Part shown: one piece after another, positions 34,759 through 44,263 of the stretch
Layout: every line of letters begins with the position of its first letter
How positions within the stretch are numbered: position 1 is the stretch's first letter
Origin: an uncultured Clostridia bacterium
GTDB lineage: Bacteria > Bacillota > Clostridia > Christensenellales > UBA1242
NCBI GenBank assembly: GCA_944377485.1
Contig: CALWFB010000003.1
Coordinates: 1-64,000, forward strand
Direction of reading: 5' to 3'
DNA: 64,000 bases
Program-made: the position numbers and the translations under genes
The notes under the pieces: generated by a model
Database searches by the model: none
Told to the model about the DNA's origin: nothing
What the model saw: the letters and a program-made list of their open reading frames with translations, nothing else

Positions 34759-35865
34759 ATGTTATATTTTGATAATGCTTCAACAACTAGAATAAGCAAA
34801 AAATCACTTGAAAGTTATATAAAAGCAAGTGGAGATTATTTCAACCCAAGTTCACTATATCAACCATCAGTTGATGTAAAAAAACAAATTGAAGATTGTA
34901 GAGAATATTTTTTAAAGAAGTTTAATGCAAAACCAAAATCTACATTCATTTTTACAGGTTCTGCAACAGAGAGCAATAATGCAGTACTTAATGCCATGAT
35001 TACAAGAAAGGATAAAAAATATTTAATTAGTAGTGGAGAACATAGTTCAGTATATGAAACTGCTAAAAAATTAAAGGAAAATGGTTATAACATTATATTT
35101 ATTCCTCTTAATAAAAATGGCAGTGTAGATATAGATAAATTAATAGAATATGTTGATGAAAATGTTGCATTTATTTCAATCATACATGTTAGCAACGAAA
35201 CAGGTGCAATAAACGATATAGAAAGCATTGTAAAAAGAGTTAAACAAATTAATCCTAATATCAGCATTCATTCAGATGGAGTTCAAGCAGTTGGCAAGCT
35301 CAATATTGATTTAACGAAATTAGGAGTCGATTTTTATACTATTTCAGCACACAAAATACATGGACCAAAGGGAATAGGCGGACTGTTTATTTCTAACGTA
35401 AATAAATTTAAACCATTTATTTTAGGTGGCGGACAAGAAATGAACTTACGTTCAGGAACAGAAAACACACCAGCCATTTTAGCATTTAAAACTGCATTAG
35501 AAAACATAGAACAAATTGATTATTCAAAACATAAAAAAGCAATATTAGATAATATAAATGTTGATTATTACTTGGTATCTGATGATTCATGTGTTGATAA
35601 TATAATTTCAATTTGTTTTAAAGGTTTGCGAGGTGAAACAATTGAACATATTATGGAAACAAAAGGATATTTAATTGGTACAGGCTCTGCATGTAATAGC
35701 AAAGCTGGACACAATAGGGTATTATCTACTATTGTAAAACCGGATTATCTACAAGGTGCCATTAGAATTAGTTTTGATTCTGAGATTTCTGTTGAAAATT
35801 GTGTTGAAATGGCAAAATCAATTAATGCAACAATTAAAGAATTAAAAAAGAGGTTAAACAAATGA
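34759..35865 (+). CDS. Cysteine desulfurase (NifS family), partner of ThiI
   Basis: A PLP enzyme giving persulfide sulfur. MLYFDNASTTRISKKSLESY is the start, SAHKIHGPKGIGGLF has the PLP lysine, and GTGSACNSKAG has the loop cysteine. The pairing with thiI mirrors nifZ-thiI of Bacillus, where the desulfurase serves s4U8 in tRNA. I start it at 34759, not 48 nt upstream, because TTGTAA (34724-34729), 17 bp, TATAAT (34747-34752) would start the mRNA at the ATG: a leaderless gene. Length 368 aa. Confidence 0.92.
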   Translation: MLYFDNASTTRISKKSLESYIKASGDYFNPSSLYQPSVDVKKQIEDCREYFLKKFNAKPKSTFIFTGSATESNNAVLNAMITRKDKKYLISSGEHSSVYETAKKLKENGYNIIFIPLNKNGSVDIDKLIEYVDENVAFISIIHVSNETGAINDIESIVKRVKQINPNISIHSDGVQAVGKLNIDLTKLGVDFYTISAHKIHGPKGIGGLFISNVNKFKPFILGGGQEMNLRSGTENTPAILAFKTALENIEQIDYSKHKKAILDNINVDYYLVSDDSCVDNIISICFKGLRGETIEHIMETKGYLIGTGSACNSKAGHNRVLSTIVKPDYLQGAIRISFDSEISVENCVEMAKSINATIKELKKRLNK

Positions 35866-37013
35866 ACAAAGTAATATTAATTAGATTCAATGAAATCCAT
35901 TTAAAAGGTGGAAATAAAAAATATTTTGTAAAATTATTATATAATAATATTAAAAATGCATTAAAAAATTCAATTTGTAAAATTGAATCAATACAAAATA
36001 GATTTATAATTAGAGATTATGAAGACGAAAATTCAATAATAGAGAAGTTAAAATGTGTGTTTGGAATACATTCAATATCAAAAGCAATAGAAGTTAAAAA
36101 TGATGTCAATGATATTTTAAATTACGTTTCTACTTTGAAAATAAATACAACTTTTAAATGTGATGTCAATCGTGCAGATAAATCTTTTCCAATCAAATCC
36201 AATGAATTTGAGGCAGATTTAGGTGAAATTATATTAAAAAATAATGAAGATGCGAAAGTCGATATTCATAGTCCAAACATAACTGTGCATATTGATATAC
36301 GAGAAAATGGTTATACCTTTATTTTCTATGATATAATTTATACATACTCAGGATTGCCATTAGATGAAAATAGAAATGGGCTACTATTATTAAGTGGGGG
36401 AATAGATAGTCCTGTTGCAGGCTTTTGCATGGCAAAAAGAGGATTAAGACAAGATATATTGCATTTTGATAGTTTCCCTTATACTAGTCCACAAGCAAAA
36501 GAAAAAGTTATAACTCTTGCAAAAAAAATTAAACCATATATAGGTTCTAGATATATGTATATATGTAGTATGACAAAATTACAAGAAGAATTTCATGTAA
36601 ATTGCAAAACCGAATATGCTATCAATTTATTAAGACGTTCAATGATAAGAATTGCTAATGAATTGTGTGATAGATATAAATATAAAACTATTATAACAGG
36701 TGAAAGTTTAGGTCAAGTAGCAAGTCAAACTATTGAAAGTTTAACCACCACAAATGCCGTGGCAAAATATCCTGTTCTTAGACCATTGATAAGTTTTAAT
36801 AAAGATGAAATTATCAAAATTGCAAAAGAGATAGATACATATGACACCAGTATTTTACCATACGAAGATTGCTGTACAGTATTTTTGCCTAGAAATCCAA
36901 TTATTAAACCTAGAATTAAAGATGCAGAGAATGAAGAAGAAAAAATAGATTTGAAGAATTTAATCAATCTTGTATTAAATAATATGGAGATTATCGATTT
37001 AGATAAAGAATGA
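35862..37013 (+). CDS. thiI: tRNA 4-thiouridine synthase ThiI
   Basis: ThiI adenylates U8 of tRNA and inserts sulfur. A ferredoxin-like domain and THUMP domain cover about residues 1-160; the PP-loop is LLLLSGGIDSPVAGFCMAKRG (near 175). ITGESLGQVASQT is a second conserved motif. At 383 aa it lacks the rhodanese domain of the E. coli form, as in Bacillus. It overlaps the desulfurase by 4 nt. Confidence 0.95.
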   Translation: MNKVILIRFNEIHLKGGNKKYFVKLLYNNIKNALKNSICKIESIQNRFIIRDYEDENSIIEKLKCVFGIHSISKAIEVKNDVNDILNYVSTLKINTTFKCDVNRADKSFPIKSNEFEADLGEIILKNNEDAKVDIHSPNITVHIDIRENGYTFIFYDIIYTYSGLPLDENRNGLLLLSGGIDSPVAGFCMAKRGLRQDILHFDSFPYTSPQAKEKVITLAKKIKPYIGSRYMYICSMTKLQEEFHVNCKTEYAINLLRRSMIRIANELCDRYKYKTIITGESLGQVASQTIESLTTTNAVAKYPVLRPLISFNKDEIIKIAKEIDTYDTSILPYEDCCTVFLPRNPIIKPRIKDAENEEEKIDLKNLINLVLNNMEIIDLDKE

Positions 37014-37018
37014 ACTTT

Positions 37019-37053
37019 AAAATAAAATACACTAAATATGGTGTATTTTATTT
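37019..37053 (+). terminator. Terminator after thiI
   Basis: AAAATAAAATACACTA and TGGTGTATTTTATTT pair over about 14 bp around a short loop. Confidence 0.75.
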
Positions 37054-37135
37054 ATAATTTACACAATTAATATTTTAATTATTGTTTTAAATGTTTTTAT
37101 TAATTCTATTAAAGTTCATTTTAAACCCTTACTAC

Positions 37136-37164
37136 TTGACTTAGAAATATAAATATAGTATAAT
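37136..37164 (+). promoter_or_regulatory. Promoter of rny
   Basis: TTGACT (37136-37141), 17 bp, TATAAT (37159-37164), 38 nt before the start codon. Confidence 0.8.
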
Positions 37165-37201
37165 TGTATTGTCGCAGTAGCGATATGAAAGGTAGGTAAA
37201 A

Positions 37202-38797
37202 ATGAACATAGTAAATTTAAGTTTGCTATGTAGCGTAAGTAATAGCTTGGCAACTATTTTATCTATTGTACTATTTTTGGTCGGTATAGGTGCTGGTATT
37301 GGTATTTATGCCGTGGTTATGAATAAAAAATCTAAATCGGCTAAAAAAAATGCAGATAAAATATTAGAAGATGCTTATGCTCAGGCAGATAAAATCAAAA
37401 AAGAGCAAGTTGAACAAACTAATAAAGAAATTGGAATATTAAAATCAACTTTCGAACAAGAAAATAAAGAACGTAGAGAAGAAGCTAAACGTAGTGAAGA
37501 ACGTCTTTATGCTCGTGAAGAATTATTGACAAAACGTGAAACTGCTCTTGATAAAAAGACAGAAGAACTTGAACAAGCAAAAGAAAAAGTTCACAATCAA
37601 ATTGAGGCTCTTGCCAGCAAAGAGAATGCATTAGATGAGATGCAAGAGAATATTATCAAAGAATTAGAAAAAGTCAGTCAAATGACAAAAGAAGAAGCTA
37701 AACAGGTAATCATTGATAGATATACAGATGAAGCTAAAATTGATGCTATAAAATTAGCAAAAGATATAGAAGATAAAGCTCGTGATGAGGCTGAAAAAAA
37801 AGCTAGAAACATTATTACATTGGCAATTCAAAAATGTGCAGCAGACCATACCAGTGAGGTGACAACTAGTACTGTCACATTACCTAATGAAGAAATGAAG
37901 GGCAGAATTATTGGTCGTGAGGGTAGAAATATACGTGCATTAGAAGCAGCCACTGGAATTGATTTCATTGTAGATGATACACCAGAAGCAATCACACTTT
38001 CAGGATTTGACCCAGTTAGACGTGAAGTTGCAAGAATAGCACTTGAAAAATTAATAATGGACGGACGAATCCACCCTGCAAGAATTGAAGAATTGGTACA
38101 AAAAGCTCAAAAAGATGTTGATGAAACCATAAAAGAAGCAGGTGAAAATGCTTGTTTTGATGCAGATATTCATAATATTCATCCTGAGATTGTTAAAGTA
38201 TTAGGTAGGTTAAAATATCGTACAAGCTATGGTCAAAATGTCTTAAACCATTCATTAGAAGTATCATATATAGCTGGAATGTTGGCTGCCGAAGTTGGGG
38301 CAAATGAAAAAGTAGCTAGAAGAGCTGGACTATTGCATGATATAGGTAAAGCTGTTGACCATGAAGTTGAGGGTACTCATGTAAGCATTGGTGTTGAACT
38401 TGCCAGAAAATATAAAGAAAGCGAGGCTGTAATCCATTGTATTGAAGCACATCATAATGATGTTGAACCTAAAACTCTTGAAGCTGTTTTAGTTCAAGCA
38501 GCAGATGCTATTTCAAGTGCGAGACCAGGAGCTAGAAGAGAATCAATCGAAAATTATATTAAGCGTTTACAAGACTTGGAAGAAATAGCTAATTCATTTA
38601 GTGGAGTAGAGAAAACTTATGCTATTCAAGCCGGACGTGAAATACGTGTTATGGTAAAACCTGAACAAATTTCAGATGAAGAAGCACAAGTACTTGCTCA
38701 TGATATAGCTAAAACAATTGAAGCTAAACTTGAATATCCAGGTCATATTAAAGTAAATGTAATCAGAGAATCTCGATTTACAGACACTGCAAAATAA
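37202..38797 (+). CDS. rny: Ribonuclease Y
   Basis: RNase Y is the membrane-bound endonuclease that starts mRNA decay in Firmicutes. It has an N-terminal membrane helix (residues 16-39), a long coiled coil (about 45-200), a KH domain with [15 protein letters not shown], and an HD domain with [11 protein letters not shown] and [13 protein letters not shown]. Length 531 aa is normal. GAAAGGTAGGTAAAA precedes the start. It is monocistronic. Confidence 0.97.
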   Translation: MNIVNLSLLCSVSNSLATILSIVLFLVGIGAGIGIYAVVMNKKSKSAKKNADKILEDAYAQADKIKKEQVEQTNKEIGILKSTFEQENKERREEAKRSEERLYAREELLTKRETALDKKTEELEQAKEKVHNQIEALASKENALDEMQENIIKELEKVSQMTKEEAKQVIIDRYTDEAKIDAIKLAKDIEDKARDEAEKKARNIITLAIQKCAADHTSEVTTSTVTLPNEEMKGRIIGREGRNIRALEAATGIDFIVDDTPEAITLSGFDPVRREVARIALEKLIMDGRIHPARIEELVQKAQKDVDETIKEAGENACFDADIHNIHPEIVKVLGRLKYRTSYGQNVLNHSLEVSYIAGMLAAEVGANEKVARRAGLLHDIGKAVDHEVEGTHVSIGVELARKYKESEAVIHCIEAHHNDVEPKTLEAVLVQAADAISSARPGARRESIENYIKRLQDLEEIANSFSGVEKTYAIQAGREIRVMVKPEQISDEEAQVLAHDIAKTIEAKLEYPGHIKVNVIRESRFTDTAK

Positions 38798-38810
38798 ATA
38801 AACTTTAATT

Positions 38811-38841
38811 AAAAAATAGTCTTATTGAAAGGCTATTTTTT
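38811..38841 (+). terminator. Terminator after rny
   Basis: AAAAAATAG and CTATTTTTT pair around an imperfect loop, followed by TCTTG. Confidence 0.65.
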
Positions 38842-38886
38842 CTTGTTTTATTTATTACTTTATTTAAACTATATTTATAAAATAAA

Positions 38887-38914
38887 AAATATTGCCAACA
38901 TTTTAGCAATATTT
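38887..38914. terminator. Hairpin between rny and the convergent 147-aa gene
   Basis: AAATATTGC and GCAATATTT form a 9-bp stem with T/A runs on both sides, so it can terminate either strand. Confidence 0.7.
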
Positions 38915-38925
38915 TTTATTAATAT

Positions 38926-39369
38926 CTAATCTTCCGAACTTAAATTTTGATATTTTTTTGCGATATATTTTTCAATTTCTTCTTGTTGTTTTTTAGTTTT
39001 TTCTTGTTTTCTTTCGCTAGTTAGTGCATATTTATGTGCACGAATAATAGATTTATCAACACATTTTTTAAAATGTTTTGCTTGAATAAGGTTATCAAAA
39101 AATCCACCTTTACATAATTTAACAAATCTAATTTGTTCGTAGGCTTTTATTTCATCAACAAGTTTCTTATCTTTTAAATATTCTAGATAAGGAAATTGAG
39201 AATATTTTAAATCGCGTGAATCTAATAATGAATATGGTTCCGTTATTAATCTAGTACTACCATGAGTGAGTTTTGCATATGTATACCTTATGTGTTGTTT
39301 TGCTCTATTATTGTCCATCTCTTCGCTTTTTTCTTTGTAATATCTTACAACAAAATCATAATTGCTCAT
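38926..39369 (-). CDS. Hypothetical charged helical protein, 147 aa
   Basis: TATAGGAGTTAAAA precedes the start. The protein is soluble and highly charged (Lys/Glu/Arg), with a long C-terminal helix of Lys/Gln/Glu (residues 112-140). It has no signal peptide. I do not recognise the family. It is convergent with rny. Confidence 0.65.
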   Translation of the reverse strand: MSNYDFVVRYYKEKSEEMDNNRAKQHIRYTYAKLTHGSTRLITEPYSLLDSRDLKYSQFPYLEYLKDKKLVDEIKAYEQIRFVKLCKGGFFDNLIQAKHFKKCVDKSIIRAHKYALTSERKQEKTKKQQEEIEKYIAKKYQNLSSED

Positions 39370-39451
39370 TTTTAACTCCTATATCTATAATATCAAATAA
39401 AGTTTTCTATGTCAATATCCAAAATAAAATCTAATAAAATGTTGTCTTTTC

Positions 39452-39480
39452 TTGACAATGAATTTTAAGTATTGTATAAT
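39452..39480 (+). promoter_or_regulatory. Promoter of tRNA-Trp
   Basis: TTGACA (39452-39457), 17 bp, TATAAT (39475-39480), 9 nt before the tRNA. Confidence 0.85.
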
Positions 39481-39489
39481 AAAAAGGAT

Positions 39490-39564
39490 AGGGGAGTGGC
39501 TCAATGGTAGAGTAGCGGTCTCCAAAACCGTCGGTTGCGTGTTCGAATCGCGTCTCCCCTGCCA
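39490..39564 (+). tRNA. tRNA-Trp (CCA)
   Basis: A 75-nt cloverleaf. The loop CTCCAAA gives anticodon CCA. The acceptor AGGGGAG pairs with CTCCCCT; CCA is encoded. Confidence 0.97.
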
Positions 39565-39611
39565 AATTTATAAATTTATAATGTTTTTATTTGAAGTATT
39601 CAAATCTATTA

Positions 39612-39653
39612 TATCCTTATTTATTTGACAAATAAGGATTGTTTTTTTATAAT
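39612..39653 (+). promoter_or_regulatory. Overlapping tRNA-Trp terminator and leaderless rnhA promoter
   Basis: ATCCTTATTT (39613-39622) and AAATAAGGAT (about 39630-39639) form a hairpin followed by TGTTTTTTT, a terminator for tRNA-Trp. In the same bases TTGACA (39625-39630), 17 bp, TATAAT (39648-39653) is a near-consensus promoter whose start falls on the rnhA ATG (39661). Confidence 0.75.
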
Positions 39654-39660
39654 AATGATT

Positions 39661-40101
39661 ATGAAAAAGGTGACTATTTATACAGATGGTGCGTGTAGTG
39701 GCAATCCTGGCGATGGAGGTTGGGGTGCAATCTTGTTTTATAAGGATATAAAAAAAGAGATAAGTGGCTATCAAGAGAATACAACTAACAATCAAATGGA
39801 ATTGACCGCTGCAATTAAGGCATTAGATATGATTAAAGAACCTTGTGAAATCGATTTATATAGTGATAGTGCTTATTTGATAAATGCATTTCAAGAGAAT
39901 TGGATTACAAAGTGGCAATTAAACGGTTTTAGAACTAGTAATAAAAAACCAATACAAAATTTAGAACTATGGCAACAATTAATTGAACTAAACAATATGC
40001 ATAAAATTAAATGGATAAAAGTAAAAGGACATGCTGATAATATCAATAACAACAGATGTGATGAATTAGCAACTTCTGAAATAGCTAAGCATAAAAAATA
40101 G
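39661..40101 (+). CDS. rnhA: Ribonuclease HI
   Basis: RNase HI degrades RNA in RNA/DNA hybrids. The catalytic D-E-D-D set is visible: YTDGACSGNPGDGGWG, QMELTAAIKAL, YSDSAYLINAF, and GHADNINNNRCDELA. I start it at MKKVTIYTDG (39661), since the -10 box ends 7 nt before it and upstream ATGs would lie in the promoter. There is no ribosome binding site. Length 146 aa. With rnhB at 4.3 kb the cell has both RNase H types. Confidence 0.95.
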   Translation: MKKVTIYTDGACSGNPGDGGWGAILFYKDIKKEISGYQENTTNNQMELTAAIKALDMIKEPCEIDLYSDSAYLINAFQENWITKWQLNGFRTSNKKPIQNLELWQQLIELNNMHKIKWIKVKGHADNINNNRCDELATSEIAKHKK

Positions 40102-40127
40102 GTATGATAGTCATGCCTATTTTTATT
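40098..40127. terminator. Terminator between rnhA and the convergent ABC permease
   Basis: ATAGGTATGA and TCATGCCTAT pair with one mismatch around TAG, followed by five T. Confidence 0.75.
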
Positions 40128-40135
40128 TATTCAAA

Positions 40136-41890
40136 TTATAATTCTTTCTTTTTAAATAGAAGAGAACCTATTAAATTTGTAATACCAATAAATAATATGA
40201 TAACGCAAATAGTTAAACCAATGTTTGTCCCTGCATATACTTTTGCTCCTAATAACATATTCAAGAAATTATCTGCTATTGCATAATTTGAACTTCCAAA
40301 CAGTGAATATAGAGTAATATGTGAGAAAGGATAGAATGCAAGCCAACTGTTAATGCCACCAGCAAATACCGGTAATAAAGTATTTATGAGATATAGAACT
40401 AGCATAATTGTGACTGCAAATAAATCAGATTTAAATAGACATGATAGCAACATAGCAATTGATGCATATACTGTTAACTCTAAGAACATGCTAATCAAAT
40501 ATATTAATATCATGACAATAGGGTGCATTGTTATGGCTGTTGTTCCGTTAAATATAGTTAGTATTGTCAATGATTCAAATCCATAAACAGCACCTCCAAC
40601 GCATAGAGCAATTATGGCTGAGAATATAATCATAATTGCAGACATTAGTAGAATTGCTAACAATTTACCAAAAAACAATTTTGTTCTATTCACTGGTCTA
40701 ATAGCTAGGTAGCGCATAGAACCCTCTTTAATTTCACCCGCAATAGCGTGACAAGCTGTCATCACAGCATATACTATTATAATAAATGAAAATAATTTTA
40801 GTATAAAATATGCATAATCATAAGCATTCGTTTCATGGTTAGATGTCACACCAATAGTTAAAGGGTGAGCATAATCATCTTCTGTTTTATTATTTTCAAA
40901 TAAATAAGTATATCTTATCAATGAAGAATTTGAATTATATTCTGATTCATTACTCAAATACATTAAATCTAGTTGTTCATTTGTACTGACTTCTGAGAAT
41001 GCATTTGTTAATAATTCGTATTCAACTAAATTAGTGAATGTTCGTGCAGTATTTATATATAAATTGATTAAATCTAACATTTGAGCTTTTGAACTTAAAC
41101 TTTGGTTTATATCGGTATCTGCCTGTGCAGAATCTCTCAATGAATATATTTCATTTAAAATATCAGTCATGCGTTCATTGATAGTATAATATCTTGTTCC
41201 TTCTTCGTTTTCAGTATACAAATTTACAAAATTATCTGTTAGAGTAGGGTATTTAAAATTCTGTATTGAACCAGTAAAATTATTCTTATAATTATCTTCA
41301 TAATCTTTACAGATATCTGCTATTTGAGAGCGATTTGTCTCAGATACAGTCACATCAAAAATTCTATACGTATTTTCATATGCTTGTTCATATCTGTTAT
41401 AATTGCTATTGGTAGTCAATATTGTGTATGCACCATTTTGAGCATTATTTATTCCATCATTAATTGCTTCATTTAGTTTATCAAGACTTTGTAAAAGAGC
41501 GGTTTTATTTAAATTTATGTTCGCAGTACTTGATGAATCGTATGCACAATTTCGATATGCTGAAAAATTATTTTCGAATTCATCATAAAGGTTTTTGATA
41601 TATTCTTTGTAGTTTGTCCCACTAACTGTATAAAGATTAATAGAATTAGTAGCACTAGTAATTGAGTTGTCAGTTTCAATTTTCAAACCAGAACTAACTC
41701 CATTTCCGTAAAACTCATTATAAACATCAATAACAGTTTCACCTTGTATTTCAATAGCTGTATCTTCATAAATGGTAGGGCGGTATATAAAAACACCTAA
41801 AATTAATATTACAGCTAATAAAATCGCCAGAATATATATTCCTGGCTTTGATACCATTTTTTTTATTTCAGCAGAAACAACTTTAAACAT
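40136..41890 (-). CDS. ABC-2 type transporter permease, 584 aa
   Basis: The membrane part of an ABC exporter. One N-terminal membrane helix (residues 15-37) is followed by a large extracellular domain (about 40-340) rich in Asn, Ser and Tyr, then five or six more helices in the C-terminal 230 residues. The motif HAIAGEIKEGSMRYLAIRPVNRTKLFFGK is typical of ABC-2 permeases. It lies 7 nt after its ATPase and after the PadR-like regulator. The substrate is unknown; peptides or lipids are common for this class. Confidence 0.85.
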   Translation of the reverse strand: MFKVVSAEIKKMVSKPGIYILAILLAVILILGVFIYRPTIYEDTAIEIQGETVIDVYNEFYGNGVSSGLKIETDNSITSATNSINLYTVSGTNYKEYIKNLYDEFENNFSAYRNCAYDSSSTANINLNKTALLQSLDKLNEAINDGINNAQNGAYTILTTNSNYNRYEQAYENTYRIFDVTVSETNRSQIADICKDYEDNYKNNFTGSIQNFKYPTLTDNFVNLYTENEEGTRYYTINERMTDILNEIYSLRDSAQADTDINQSLSSKAQMLDLINLYINTARTFTNLVEYELLTNAFSEVSTNEQLDLMYLSNESEYNSNSSLIRYTYLFENNKTEDDYAHPLTIGVTSNHETNAYDYAYFILKLFSFIIIVYAVMTACHAIAGEIKEGSMRYLAIRPVNRTKLFFGKLLAILLMSAIMIIFSAIIALCVGGAVYGFESLTILTIFNGTTAITMHPIVMILIYLISMFLELTVYASIAMLLSCLFKSDLFAVTIMLVLYLINTLLPVFAGGINSWLAFYPFSHITLYSLFGSSNYAIADNFLNMLLGAKVYAGTNIGLTICVIILFIGITNLIGSLLFKKKEL

Positions 41891-41897
41891 ATCTCTC

Positions 41898-42830
41898 CTA
41901 TATTATACTTGATGATGGCCGTTCACTATTAAGCAACTCAAAATATAATTCTTCCAAAGATTTTTGAATCTTCTTTAAACCATAAATTTTAACTTTTTTA
42001 TATGTTAAATAAGAAATTACTACTGCAATATTTGCTTCTTTTAAAGGTAAAATAACAGAATTTCCAACTACTTTTGATGCAATTTTATATTTCTTTTTCA
42101 ACAATAACGCAGCATAATTGGGGTAATTGCACAATAACTGAATTCGTTGCTTTGACTCAACAATGCTGCTAATTTCTTTCATTGTTTTATATTCAATTAT
42201 CTTGCCATTATTAATTAATCCTATTACATCACAAGTGTGTTCTAATTCTGCAAGATTATGACTAGATATTATAATAGCCATTTTTTCTTTTTCTGCTAGA
42301 ACTTTTAGAATATTACGCATTTCTACTATTCCATTAGGGTCTAAACCATTAGTAGGTTCATCTAAAATTAATAATTTTGGTTTATTTAATAATGCCTGGG
42401 CTATTCCTAACCTTTGTTTCATTCCTAACGAGTATGTTGATAATTTATCATTTATTCGATTTTCCATTCCTACTAATTTAACAATTTCAGGAATGCGTTT
42501 AAGTGCTTGTTTACCATAAAAACCTGCAAAAAGTTTAAGATTTTTTAATCCAGATAGATAAGGGTAGAGTTGAGGGATTTCAACCACTGCTCCTACATTT
42601 GAAATCGCCTGTTGAAAATTACGTTCAATACTATAACCACATATTTTAATGCTACCGCTAGTAATTGGTGTAAGTCCAGTAATCATACGAATAGTAGTAG
42701 ATTTACCTGCACCATTTGGTCCAACAAAACCAAAAATCTGACCAGGGTAAAGAGAAAAGGTGACATTGTTTACGACCTTTTTTGTTCCATAAGTTTTTGT
42801 TAAACCATTTACACTCAATACAGGTATCAT
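41898..42830 (-). CDS. ABC transporter ATP-binding protein, 310 aa
   Basis: The ATPase of the same exporter. Walker A is GPNGAGKSTT (about residues 38-47), the signature is YSLGMKQRLGIAQALL, Walker B is LLILDEPTNGLDPNG, and the switch histidine is in ISSHNL. The C-terminal 90 residues form the extra domain common in bacteriocin- and antibiotic-export ATPases. ATAGGAGAATTA precedes the start. Confidence 0.93.
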   Translation of the reverse strand: MIPVLSVNGLTKTYGTKKVVNNVTFSLYPGQIFGFVGPNGAGKSTTIRMITGLTPITSGSIKICGYSIERNFQQAISNVGAVVEIPQLYPYLSGLKNLKLFAGFYGKQALKRIPEIVKLVGMENRINDKLSTYSLGMKQRLGIAQALLNKPKLLILDEPTNGLDPNGIVEMRNILKVLAEKEKMAIIISSHNLAELEHTCDVIGLINNGKIIEYKTMKEISSIVESKQRIQLLCNYPNYAALLLKKKYKIASKVVGNSVILPLKEANIAVVISYLTYKKVKIYGLKKIQKSLEELYFELLNSERPSSSII

Positions 42831-42838
42831 TAATTCTC

Positions 42839-44161
42839 CTATTTTTTATTTTTTTTCATAAAGATATAAGCAAACAAAATATCCGCAAATATTACAGTAG
42901 AAAGTATGATTGGTGCATACAAATTAGCAAAATTTGTTATACTAAACATCTTTTGAATGCTATTATTACCTATGTTAATATTTACTATAATGCAAACAAC
43001 AATAATAAATAATTCAATTGCAAGAGAAATATATAACTGTTTCTTTAAATCGGGTTCATATTTATTATTTTGTAGATATAATCTAAATCTTTCATAAAAA
43101 CAAGCATAAATTGAAGGGTAAAAAATTAGTACACCTAATGCAATTAAGAAAAAGACGTAATATAATGCACTTACATTTGTTTGAAAATTGACTACAATAG
43201 AGCAAATAATCGTCATAACTAAAAGATATAAACTTGTAGATAAAACTCTATTTTTCATACCCTTTGCAGTTTTTTTAGAGTAAATATAATTAGGATTAGT
43301 TTTAAAATCAATATAGTCAACATATTTAATTTTCTTATAAGGTTCGTCATTGACATATGTATTATTTTCATCAATATTAAGAGATAAATCTAAATCATCG
43401 CTTTCTGTTTGTTTTGAATTAGTGTTTGATTCGATATTATTAAATTGCATTTTGTATTCATCAGTGATAATCGTGGATTGCTTTTCTGTAAATTTAGACA
43501 CATCTTTGTTTTCTGCAAATTTTTCTTCTGTATTGATTTTGTCACTTTTTAAAATTTCGGTATTTGATTGATTAATTTCTAATTCTGTTGAATTGTCTAT
43601 ACTATTATTTTCAAATACTTCATGTGAGGGTAGAATATTTTCTTGTAAATCTAGCTTTTTGTTTTCTGTCAATTCGTGAACCTTTTCTGATTGAATACTG
43701 TTTTCCTCTTCACTTTGAGAATCTGGAATTATGCTATCCATTATAGAAACAGACCTATAATTATCATTATTTGTTTTTAAATTTTCAGATGATGTTATTG
43801 ATGAAGTATTAAAACTAGTATCACTTTCATCATAATCAGATGAAAAAGACAATTGATTATCAGTATCTGCATCAATTATATTTTCAATTAATTTTTCATA
43901 ATCTGGTAGGGTAGCAACCTGCATTTTACCATTTTCTGTAATTTTATAATAATGACGCTTGCCACCAATATCACTATCTTGCCAGTACGAAGAAATAAAT
44001 TTAGATTTCTCTAATTTTTTCAAAATTGTATATAGAGTGGGTTGTTTTATTATGATTTTTCCTTTTGATTTTGTTTCAATGGATTTAGTCAATTCAAAAC
44101 CATATTTATCACACTCATTTAATTCTAATAAAATCAATGGAATTAAATCTGCGGTTTTCAT
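42839..44161 (-). CDS. PadR-like regulator fused to a membrane domain, 440 aa
   Basis: Residues 1-90 form a PadR winged helix: DLIPLILLELNECDKYGFEL, then QPTLYTILKKLEKSKFI and GGKRHYYKITENGK. A long acidic Ser/Asn/Glu-rich linker follows (about 95-290), then a basic patch (SKKTAKGMKNR) and four membrane helices to the end. PadR proteins are normally about 110-180 aa and soluble. It starts at 44161, where AAGGGGTATT precedes the ATG. It heads the operon padR-ATPase-permease and probably represses it. Confidence 0.82.
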   Translation of the reverse strand: MKTADLIPLILLELNECDKYGFELTKSIETKSKGKIIIKQPTLYTILKKLEKSKFISSYWQDSDIGGKRHYYKITENGKMQVATLPDYEKLIENIIDADTDNQLSFSSDYDESDTSFNTSSITSSENLKTNNDNYRSVSIMDSIIPDSQSEEENSIQSEKVHELTENKKLDLQENILPSHEVFENNSIDNSTELEINQSNTEILKSDKINTEEKFAENKDVSKFTEKQSTIITDEYKMQFNNIESNTNSKQTESDDLDLSLNIDENNTYVNDEPYKKIKYVDYIDFKTNPNYIYSKKTAKGMKNRVLSTSLYLLVMTIICSIVVNFQTNVSALYYVFFLIALGVLIFYPSIYACFYERFRLYLQNNKYEPDLKKQLYISLAIELFIIVVCIIVNINIGNNSIQKMFSITNFANLYAPIILSTVIFADILFAYIFMKKNKK

Positions 44162-44190
44162 AATACCCCTTATCAAAATAAATTTATATT

Positions 44191-44219
44191 ATTATATAGT
44201 AAAAATAGTATTTAGTCAA
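44191..44219 (-). promoter_or_regulatory. Promoter of the PadR-like/ABC operon
   Basis: On the minus strand TTGACT (44214-44219), 17 bp, TATAAT (44191-44196). Autoregulation by the PadR protein here is plausible; no clear palindrome is seen. Confidence 0.75.
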
Positions 44220-44220
44220 T

Positions 44221-44255
44221 AAAAATAAAAAATTTATGCCAAAACGAGCATAAAT
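44221..44255 (-). terminator. Terminator after lexA
   Basis: ATTTATGC and GCATAAAT pair around an 8-nt loop; on the minus strand a T-rich run follows. Confidence 0.75.
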
Positions 44256-44263
44256 CTTTTACA

